This document shows positions 45,296-54,459 of a stretch of 64,000 nucleotides of DNA, piece after piece (position 1 is the stretch's first letter; each line of letters opens with the position of its first letter). Below the pieces are notes generated by a model. It was not told the DNA's origin. It searched no databases and worked only from the letters and a program-made list of their open reading frames with translations. The stretch spans positions 2,630,295-2,694,294 of the forward strand of contig JAEVLN010000002.1 in NCBI GenBank assembly GCA_018350325.1, given 5' to 3'. The translations under genes and the position numbers were made by a program. Source of the stretch: Globodera rostochiensis. Its lineage: Eukaryota; Nematoda; Chromadorea; Rhabditida; Heteroderidae.

Positions 45296-46600
45296 TTGTT
45301 TATGCTCAAATAATTCCGGGTTTGACTTTTGCATACGTTTGGAGCTTTCTCTCCCCTTAGGGCTTAATGGTCCCCCAACGACTATTCTAACCCTGGAGCG
45401 AAGAAGCGACAAGCCAACGCCTGAATGTCACACCAAATCCATTTTCGTTTACAAATTCATTAAAAAAATTTGCCCAAAAGTTTGAATTTTTCTTTTATTC
45501 AAGTCATATGCAATGCAACAAAAGACTTTTCTGGCCAAAAATGTGTCTATCTGAACAGCAGAGTCTAGAAACAATAAAGATCGAAATAAAATTATCACCA
45601 AACAAATTCGCGCAAATCAAACGACGGCGTCAGACGAATGCACTTTTTGTTGAGGCGTGTCAGGCTAAAAAACAATTGTTCGATTAAGGTGCAGCTTGAC
45701 CACTTTTCCTACAAAAAACCCATCTTAAAACAGACCTTCATTCTGACCATCTTGAACTTGTTGCTGCTGCTGCGGCGGCTCATTGCCCGTTGTCCCTCTC
45801 GTGGGCACGGGATGCGTTGTATTCATTAATGTTGGTCCACCCTAAAAGCTTTTATTAACTGACGGAATTGGGGAACAACAACCTCTAGAGTTTGTGTTCG
45901 GTTACTTTCCGACGCTTCCTTAAAATAAAGAATTCTTTTTTGTTGTTTCACTTTTGCCTCTCACCGCCATTCCTTCGATTCCTCCGTCGCTTAGCACCGG
46001 ATGGGTCAGGTTGAGCAGAGTCGACGCGCGCTTTTCCGATGTATTGAACGTCTCGTTGTTTAGGCCAACCGCCGACTGTCAAACGAGAAAAAGTTCAGTG
46101 ACTTCGGATTCGACTCACAACAACTAAGGCAATTGGCCAGAAGTTAATATGTGTCTACGAATGCTAATGCCCTTTTTAAACTTATTGAAACAAAAAACAC
46201 TCTCTCGCCTGACTCACATCTTGCTCATCCTTTTCCAACTGCCGCGATTCGACCCGTTCTGTCCCACCCTCCGCAACACTTTTGTCGTCCGAAATGTCCA
46301 AAATTGGCTGATTTGGCCGAACCGTCGTCCCACTGCCATTCTCGAAAGCTGAACTAGCCGAGCCAACGGCACCCCCAAGCAGAAAAGTGTCCTCCAAATG
46401 AGCTGAAACAATTTGTATTAAGGAAACGCTAAATTTTAAACGAAAAAGACAATTTTGTTAATAACCTCCAAATGACTTCCTGAACATCTAATTGAAAAAG
46501 CCAACGCATTTAAAAATGAACCGGTGTCTGGCACAAACATTGGCGACACCGGAGGAAGGTCAGCAACGCGTTGGGGAGGCGGAAGAGAGTGCTAAAGGAA
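45296..46600. repeat. segmental duplication block, copy 1
   Basis: This block is repeated at 49066-50635 in the same orientation with high identity, beginning at GCTCAAATAATTCCG and running through the minus-strand exons described below to GACTTCCTGAACAT. Copy 1 lacks the roughly 300-bp terminal EB1-like exon present in copy 2 (49448-49752), and both have small indels, so they are not a simple assembly echo of identical sequence. Confidence 0.85.
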
Positions 46601-47386
46601 TTGAAATTAATTACTCTTTTTGTATGATGCGAATTTCCCCGTCCAAAATTGGCCTTTACCCCAACATTTGGCGTATATTCGCCGTGAATGGCTCCACCGC
46701 TCCCAACAGAGGTCGAAGACGGCACGGATGACGCATGCATTTGTGTGATGGACATTGCCGTAAATAACGATGGCATTGAACCGTCCATTCCTCCAATCTC
46801 ACCGCGATGTTGCTGAGTTCGCCGGTGTTTGGCACGGGCATCCTGAAGCAAAAGTTTAAAAACATTTTGATTTTAATTTTCGACCTGAAACCAAACTTGG
46901 AGCACTCTCTTTGTCAGCCCGGTCTTTTGGGCAAGCAGCTTCAAATCCTTGGCATCCGGGTTGTGGTTTTTTTTGAAGTAAATTTTCATCGTCCGCAGCT
47001 AAAAACTCAAATTTTAAGCCAATCCAAATTACAAAATTGGCCCTTACCCCAACATTTGGCGTATATTCGCCGTGAATGGCTCCACCGCTCCCAACAGAGG
47101 TCGAAGACGGCACGGATGACGCATGCATTTGTGCGACGGACATTGCCGTAAATAACGATGGCATTGAACCGTCCATTCCTCCAATCTCACCGCGATGTTG
47201 CTGAGTTCGCCGGTGTTTGGCACGGGCATCCTGAAGCAAAAGTTTAAAAACATTTTGATTTTAATTTTCGACCTGAAACCAAACTTGGAGCACTCTCTTT
47301 GTCAGCCCGGTCTTTTGGGCAAGCAGCTTCAAATCCTTGGCATCCGGGTTGTGGTTTTTTTGGAAGTAAATTTTCATCGTCCGCAG
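45736..47386 (-). pseudogene. LIM-type homeodomain fragment joined to EB1-like 3' exons
   Basis: Minus-strand exons 47386-47273 and 46998-46885 each encode homeodomain residues about 16-50 (LRTMKIYFKKNHNPDAKDLK; GLTKRVLQVWFQ), close to LHX2/9-apterous homeodomains. Each is followed by an exon (about 47230-47048 and 46842-46660) opening DARAKHRRTQQHRGEIGGMD. In both, the invariant homeodomain Asn51 is Asp (WFQ-DARAK). A further exon (46591-46522, HSLPPPQRVADLPPVSPMF) leads in phase into exons 46402-46218, 46075-45965 and 45841-45736, the EB1-like tail exons. No LIM domains or homeodomain N-terminal arm are present, and the last EB1-like exon is deleted. Probably a chimeric, inactive fragment. 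Confidence 0.65.
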
Positions 47387-47427
47387 CTAAAAACTCAAAA
47401 TTTAAGCCAATCCAAGTTACAAATCAA
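46652..47427. repeat. 388-bp tandem duplication of homeodomain exons
   Basis: 46652-47039 and 47040-47427 are near-identical direct repeats, each holding both homeodomain exons and the intron between them. Differences are single bases (for example TTTGAAG versus TTGGAAG in the first exon, changing one Lys to Gln). Confidence 0.93.
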
Positions 47428-47457
47428 GGTTTCCTAATGTGCAAATCTGATCAAAGA

Positions 47458-48030
47458 TCAATATGCCATCAGGCCAAATGCCATTGCCTGATGCTGTTTG
47501 AACATCGCGTGCATTTGCTCAACGTCCGGACTTTCCAGGCGCGGCAAGTCACCGCGCGGCTGCGGACTGAGGCGCGTATGCGCGCTGCTTCCGCCGTCCG
47601 TGGAACTCGCGCACTTAAAAAAATAACATTTTCCTAAAAACTTAGCTTCACGAAGACGGCCACATTCATAACAAGCAAAAATCTGTATTCTTTTAAGGTA
47701 TTCTTAAAATGTGACCCCCCCCCCCCTCAACAATAATCCCATAGAATGGCTTGCACTTGGTCAACACGCAAAATTCCTCCACCGCCCAAGCCGCCGTCCG
47801 CCATTGCGCACGAGCCGCAAAGAATTTCGATAGTGCGAAGTTTGTCGAAATAAAAGTTGCGCTCGCGCTCCAACATTTGCGCACGCTCACGTTCTTGCAC
47901 TAGCTGTGCGTTTACATCGGAATTCTAAAAGTTTCCATCAATATAACTTGTCACGTTCATTGTTTATTCGGTGTACCTGAGCCTCCAGAACTTGGAGTTG
48001 TTGTTTCAACCCGTTCAGTTCCGGCGTTGG
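47458..48030 (-). pseudogene. EB1-like 3' exon copy with alternative end
   Basis: Minus strand: a partial copy of the coiled-coil exon (about 48020-47978, [13 protein letters not shown]), the EB-homology exon (47924-47735, [17 protein letters not shown] and [12 protein letters not shown]) and a C-terminal exon (47613-47458). Relative to the long gene, 12 bases including the splice donor after QAILWD are deleted. The last exon agrees up to PRLESPDVEQMHAM and then diverges (FKQHQAMAFGLMAY, stop). Without the donor this copy is probably non-functional. The switch point lies in the shared string CACGCGATG. Confidence 0.65.
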
Positions 48031-48530
48031 TGGTTTAATATGAATTTTAGAGAAGGTTAGCTTAAAGACAATTCTCTAATGCAGAAAAACTACTCAAAAT
48101 CAATGACTTTTTGAAGGAACGCTCATTTAACCTCCCACTCATTCATCAATTTGTATGCGAATTGGGAATAAAAAAGAATGAAACAATCAACATACGCAGA
48201 CGTTTGGGTGGGTAAGAAAGGAATGTGAATAATAAATGAAACGGAAAATGTGGGGGCCGATTTGGCTGACAATTAGTGATGTGTGATGACTGATTACATC
48301 CGTTTGCTGTCAGGGCAAAGGCAAAAAAAGTAATTCCGACCTCAACCGCAGCAGCAGAAGGAGAGGTGAAAGTGAAAAGAAAATTGATACTTTTCATCCA
48401 TTCCATTCTTTTTTGTTAGAAAGGCGTGGGGGGGGGGGGGTTGGATAAAGAAATGAGACGGAAAGAGAGGAGAGTGATCAACCCTCTCTCCCTCTCTCTT
48501 TACTCCAAATTGTGGATGGCTTAGTGGGAT
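48030..48530. repeat. 480-bp direct repeat, copy 1
   Basis: From ATGAATTTTAGAGAAGGTTA to the CCCTCTCTCCCTCTCTCTTT tract this segment is repeated almost base for base at 52388-52857, including the G-run. It is non-coding. In both places it directly borders an EB1-like gene part: the coiled-coil exon here, the 5' end of the long gene there. Confidence 0.92.
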
Positions 48531-49065
48531 TGTCATTCGGCAGGTCTTTTTTTGTTTGTTGGGTTCGGACTCGCTTGAGTGCAAGCATTTCTTTATCTTT
48601 TTTCTTCTACTTCATATACCCTTTCCCATTAATAACATTTTTTTTAAATTTTCAAATACTTTTTTAATTAAAATGCGCGTAAAAAAAGAATTTTTGAAAA
48701 AATTCATCATAGGTATCTTTCTGAATTTTTGTTTTCATTCTCTTAACCAAGACTGCCGATTTTTGTAAAAATTTTGCCTTACCGGACCTCTCCACCCCTA
48801 AAAAGCTTCAAAAAATTGGTTGCAAATCTATTACCAAATTGAGTCAAAAATTCAAAATTTTCTCGGCGGCGCCTATCGGCACCGCCGACTCCTCCCCGCC
48901 CCAAGCGTCACAAACAAACAAACACACAACTCCTACGTAAACCTATTTAGTTTTGAAAATTTTTTCCGAAATCAGAAGACAAAAATATTGGTGCAATTTC
49001 TTAACAAATGCTAATTTTTGTGAAAATTTTCCCCGGTGGCGCCTCTTCCCAGAAAATTAAATCCT
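48531..49065. repeat. dispersed repeat copy
   Basis: Contains GGTTGCAAATC, GAGTCAAAAATTC and CGGCGGCGCCTATCGGCACC, landmarks also present near 8760-8860 and 53470. No gene. Confidence 0.55.
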
Positions 49066-50635
49066 GCTCAAATAATTCCGATTTTGACTTTTGCATACGT
49101 TTGGATCTTTCTCAACAACTTAGAGAATGGTCCCCCGACTTTTCTAACCCTGGAGCGAGGAAGCAACAAGCCTGAATGTCACACCAAATCCATTTTCGTT
49201 TACAAATTCATTAAAAAAATATGCCCAAAAGTTTGAATGTTTCATTTATTCAAAAGTCATATGCAATGCAACAAAAGTCACTTTTCTGGCCAAAAATGTG
49301 TCTATCTGATCAGCAGAGTCGAAATATAATGCTCTATATAGAGGCACACAAAATAGAAACAATAAAGATCGAAATAAAATTATCACCAAACAAATTCGCG
49401 CAAATCAAACGACGGTGTCAGACGAATGCACTTTTTGTTGAGGCGTGTCAGGCTAAAAAAACAATTGCTTGATTAAGGTGCAGAACATGAATGCAGCAAC
49501 AAATCCAAGCTGTACACCCGGACATCGTATCACTCACCCACCCGCTGGATATTTTGCTACCAATAGAAAATAAACAGACACAAAGCTCTAACGGTTCCGT
49601 CTTGTCAGTCTCCGTTCCCTCAAACGTCAATTTGGTAGGCGGCGAATCGATTATGTTGACCAGTGGACACGCGCCGGACAATGCCGACAGCGACGGGTCG
49701 AACAGCAGAGAGGATTCGTCCGCAACTGCGGCAGCGCCCGGGGCGTTGGTACCTCAAAAATAGCGATAAACTCACAATCTACGCTCATACAAAAATAATA
49801 GATTTAAACTTGACCACTTTTTCCTACAAAAAACCATGTTAAAACAGACCTTCATTCTGACCATCTTGAACTTGTTGTTGCTGCTGCGGCGGCTCATCGC
49901 CCGTTGTCCCTCTCGTGGGCACGGGATGCGTTGTATTCATTAATGTTGGTCCACCCTAAAAGCTTTTATTAACTGACGGAATTGGGGAACAACAACCTCT
50001 AGAGTTTGTGTTCGGTTACTTTCCGACGCTTCCTTAAAATAAGGAATTCTTTTTTTGTTGTTTCACTTTCGCCTCTCACCGCCATTCCTTCGATTCCTCC
50101 GTCGCTTAGCACCGGATGGGTCAGGTTGAGCAGAGTCGACGCGCGCTTTTCCGATGTATTGAACGTTTCGTTGTTTAGGCCAACCGCCGACTGTCAAACG
50201 AGAAAAAGTTCACTGACTTCGGATTCGACTCACAACAACTAAGGCAATTGGCCAGAAGTTAATATGTGTCTACGAATGCTAATGCCCTTTTTAAAGTTAT
50301 TGAAACAAAAAACTCTAAACCCACATCTTGCTCATCCTTTTCCAACTGCCGCGACTCGACCCGTTCTGTCCCACCCTCCGCAACACTTTTGTCGTCCGAA
50401 ATGTCCAAAATTGGCTGATTTGGAACCGTCGTCCCACTGCCATTCTCGAAAGCTGAACTAGCCGAGCCAACGGCACCCCCAAGCAGAAAAGTGTCCTCCA
50501 AATGCGCTGAAACAATTTGTATTAAGGAAACGCTAAATTTTAAAGAAAAAAAAGGCAATTTTGTTAATAACATTCAAATGACTTCCTGAACATTCTAATT
50601 CAAAAAGCCAAAGCATTTAAAAATGAACCGGTGTC
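49066..50635. repeat. segmental duplication block, copy 2
   Basis: Direct-orientation partner of 45296-46600. It carries the complete set of EB1-like tail exons, including the terminal one missing in copy 1, and an in-frame 3-base loss in the [10 protein letters not shown] exon. Confidence 0.85.
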
Positions 50636-52341
50636 CAAACTGCCAGATGCATTTCCCTGTCCAGCCTCGCTGCTGTTCAGTTTGTTGCTGTTCTGCTGCT
50701 GCATCATCGCCATCGCGTGCATTTGCTCAGCGTCCGGACTTTCCAGGCGCGGCAAGTCACCGCGCGGCTGCGGACTGAGGCGCGTATGCGCGCTGCTTCC
50801 GCCGTCCGTGGAACTCGCGCACTTAAAAAAATAACATTTTCCTAAAAACTTAGCTTCACGAAGACGGCCACATTCATAACAAGCAAAATTGTATTCTTTT
50901 AAGGTATTCTTAAAATGTGACCCCCCCCCCCCTCAACAATAATACCTCACTGCGATCCCATAAAATGGCTTGCACTTGGTCAACACGCAAAATTCCTCCA
51001 CCGCCCAAGCCGCCGTCCGCCATTGCGCACGAGCCGCAAAGAATTTCGATAGTGCGAAGTTTGTCGAAATAAAAGTTGCGCTCGCGCTCCAACATTTGCG
51101 CACGCTCACGTTCTTGCACTAGCTGTGCGTTTACCTCGGAATTCTAAAAGTTTCCATCAATATAACTTGTCACGTTCATTGTTTGTTCGGTGTACCTGAG
51201 CCTCCAGAACCTGGAGTTGTTGTTTCAACCCGTTCACTTCCGGTGTTGTCAACGTTTTGGTGGCAAAAACTCCCGTTGATGCACGTCCAGCGCTGCCGCT
51301 TGCCGTTCCGCCGCCGTTCTGTTGATGCTGGTGCTGCGGTTGGTGATGACGCGTAGTTGTGGAGGACGGACGGGGCGTCGCCGCAACACTGCGCGGACTG
51401 GCACGACGCAAACTGACCAACGACGACCCAACGACCGGTTGTGCTGCAGGCGGTTTAAGTGCTTAAAAAATCTTTTTAATGGGGTTTTCTCCCCGTTTTT
51501 CAAGTTTTGCTGCCCTCTTCCCTCCCAAAAAACCTTTGGAAGCTTTGGCACGGCTCTGCGCGGTCTGTGCCATCAGAGTGCCGGCGGGACGTGCAACAGA
51601 CTTCGATGGCACGGGCGGTACTGCCGCTGCGCGACGACTTGCACCAGCCGGTGGCTGAAGAGGAGGAGCCCTCTGCTTGCTACCGCCAGGCAACGCGGCC
51701 GGAAATTCCTAATTTGCAATTTTTTCAGACAAAAAGAATGCGTTAAATTATGAAAGTTGCAAATATATCCAAACAAACCTCATAATTGCGTGCCGCCACC
51801 GGGTCGTATTCGTGCCCGTCATAGTTGGCATCGAAGAACTTTTTGAACCTGAAAGGAGTGAGTGGAAATGTAAAACTTTAGCGATTCGGGGACGGGAGAC
51901 GAACCATTGCAGAAATTCAAAATTGTCCTGAAATTTGGCCCTCATCAGATTCTGCACGGGGACGGGCTGAAATTGGGGGGAATTTCAAAAGATTATTTAA
52001 ATTATTTAAAATTAAATTTAACTTTGTCAATTCCGATGGTTTTCCACGACTGCTGCAAAACACGCCAATTGTTCATCCAATCGACGTCCGAACGGCTGTT
52101 CCATTTGACCTTTTTCAGCGGCACTTTGCTCGGAAAGAGAAAATCCGTCAGATGGCAATAGGCCGCCCCCGTGGCCATCTCCTCAATTTTGGTCAGTTTC
52201 GACTAAAACAATTCGATTAAAAGCATTTCTTTTTCTGTTTTGGAAGTCGACCTGAAGACAGTCGTTCACCCAGGCAAGCAGTTCAAAGCGTGAAGTATTC
52301 TCGCTGGTCACGGAAGTTGAATAGACATTCACTACCGGCAT
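49448..52341 (-). CDS. long EB1-family microtubule plus-end protein with C-terminal extension
   Basis: Twelve exons (52341-52252, 52202-52023, 51966-51905, 51848-51779, 51708-51534, 51461-51196, 51143-50946, 50821-50629, 50506-50325, 50190-50080, 49955-49850, 49752-49448) join in frame to 645 residues. EB proteins bind growing microtubule ends and recruit partners. The CH domain (residues 1-134: [47 protein letters not shown]), a Pro/Ser/Thr/Gln linker and the EB-homology coiled coil ([19 protein letters not shown], about residues 310-345) are all present. Ordinary EB1 ends soon after (268-330 residues in total). Here about 230 more residues follow in phase, ending in a Cys-rich segment instead of EEY. 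The extension's exons also exist at 21635-23025 and 45736-46402, so the gene may have gained them by rearrangement. Confidence 0.75.
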
Positions 52342-52387
52342 TTTCGGCAAGTCTCTCTGCTTAAAAAAATTATATTGCTGTGGTCCA

Positions 52388-52870
52388 GTATGAATTTTAG
52401 AGAAGGTTAGCTTGAAGACAATTTTCTAATGCAGAAAAACTACTCAAAATCAATGACTTTTTGAAGGAACGCTCATTTAACCTCCCACTCATTCATCAAT
52501 TTGTATGCGAATTGGGAATAAAAAAGAATGAAACAATCAACATACGCAGACGTTTGGGTGGGTAAGAAAGGAATGTGAATAATAAATGAAACGGAAAATG
52601 TGGGGGCCGATTTGGCTGACAATTAGTGATGTGTGATGACTGATTACATCCGTTTGCTGTCAGGGCAAAGGCAAAAAAAGTAATTCCGACCTCAACCGCA
52701 GCAGCAGAAGGAGAGGTGAAAGTGAAAAGAAAATTGATACTTTTCATCCATTCCATTCTTTTTTGTTAGAAAGGCGTGGGGGGGGGGGGGTTGGATAAAG
52801 AAATGAGACGGAAAGAGAGGAGAGTGATCAACCCTCTCTCCCTCTCTCTTTACTCAAAATTGTGTGGTCA
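52388..52870. repeat. 480-bp direct repeat, copy 2
   Basis: Partner of 48030-48530. It starts at ATGAATTTTAGAGAAGGTTA, about 50 bp upstream of the long EB1-like gene start, so it is part of that gene's upstream region. Confidence 0.92.
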
Positions 52871-53175
52871 CAGAAAAATCGGCAAAAAAAACAAAGGGAA
52901 AAACGAGAGATTTTTTGTCTGACCGCGACAATTTCGTCGTTCAGAGAAATCTCGCGAAGCGGATTAATTATTCATGGTGTCAAGGCGTTCAAATCATACA
53001 ACATGGGTGACCCCTCCCTCAATTTGGGGGAAAGGGGGGGGCGGCATGGACAGCAAAAAAAGATTGAAAAAAAGCGAATCAATTAATTTGTAAAAATCAT
53101 AACGCCAAACATTTAAACAAATTCAAATTAATAGACAAACTCTAATGACGCGGCAGACAGTGTGATGTTAGACAC
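52871..53175. other. intergenic
   Basis: No gene seen. G-run at 53034-53041. Confidence 0.4.
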
Positions 53176-53350
53176 TAGGGTTGGACAAAACCGAATATTA
53201 TCCGGGTCCCCCGGATACCGGATAGCTCAAAAACACCCGGATACCGGTCCCGGGTCCAGCATAATTTAGCTATCATCGTTCAAGACCGGATAATTTTTAT
53301 TCAAAATTGTCACATACCGGTTCCAGATTATCCGGTTTTGTCCAACCCTA
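53176..53350. mobile_element. 175-bp hAT-like MITE
   Basis: Perfect 18-bp terminal inverted repeats TAGGGTTGGACAAAACCG and CGGTTTTGTCCAACCCTA, with exact 8-bp duplication TTAGACAC (53168-53175 and 53351-53358). The interior is a decayed CCGGATA/TATCCGG motif, in both orientations. Confidence 0.95.
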
Positions 53351-53358
53351 TTAGACAC

Positions 53359-54459
53359 TTTATCGCTAAATTTTTTGAACTCCAACCAAAACTTGATAAC
53401 ATGGGGGAGGAGGGGGGGGGGGGGTGACATGAGGGAGGGGGAGGGAGCAAATTTTCAAAATTTTTGTTTTCACGGCGGCGCCTATCTGCACCGCCAAACC
53501 CACCATAGGAATGGGCAACTTCTACATATCATTTTTTTGATCTCAGACTTTAGAATGTACCTATGCCATTTCTTGAGTAGGTTTGTCGAGGAGTTTTCGG
53601 TAAGTCTGAACCCGGGGATTGGAACCGATCTGAAATGCCCCCAATATTTTTTTCAGATTTTTGCTTTATGATTTGGGTGATTTGGAGTCTCCATACCATA
53701 CGACTTTTATTACCGGAAGGAAGCATTTAGACGGGGTGGGGAATTAATTGTGTTACGCTTCAACGGCTGACGTCACATCTTTTCCAGCGATCAAAGAGTT
53801 TATGCGCATTGTTGATAAATGAAAATAGCTTTAAAGTCAAATCAAATTTTTTAAAATTAAATATTTCAATTTAAAATGTGTACATGGATATGAAGGTGTA
53901 CAAATAATGGATAATGATTTTGTTGGAGAAAATCGATGGTTGAAGTCGGAGGCCAAGGCCACTCACCCAACCTTCGTCCACTCAATTATCCACGCCGATT
54001 TGTCGAATTGTTAGCCGACGAGTTTTATATAAAAAAAAAATTAATTTAAATATTATGAATCAGGGCTTATCGGAGAATTCTCTCTGAAAGAGATGTTTGA
54101 ATGTGATAGCGCCGGGGTAAATTTAAAATTCTGGTTCCTCAGAATTTCAAAAACTCAGTTTTCGGAGCTGGATCTTCTTAACCGAACCTAACTCAAAAAA
54201 TAAAATAAAATCCAGGATTATGGAGAAGTCCAATAATGCCAAAACTCTATTAGCTGCTCCATCGTTGGTGTGTAAGGCTGATTTGTGAGTCCGGAAGTGC
54301 GTGATGCGTGCGGACAGGCCAATCGATCAGGCGAACGTCGCGCGCACGTGCCACAGCCCAATTCAACCAATTCAAAATGCATATAATTGAAAAGTATTAC
54401 CACCGATCGATTTGTTGGCATCAAAATCTGCGATTAGCCAATTTTGTTTTTATGGCGAG
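53359..54459. other. intergenic with dispersed repeat fragment
   Basis: G-runs at 53411-53424 and a copy of the CGGCGGCGCCTATC dispersed repeat near 53474. No gene recognised. The last 100 bases are the presumed 5' region of the next gene. Confidence 0.4.
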
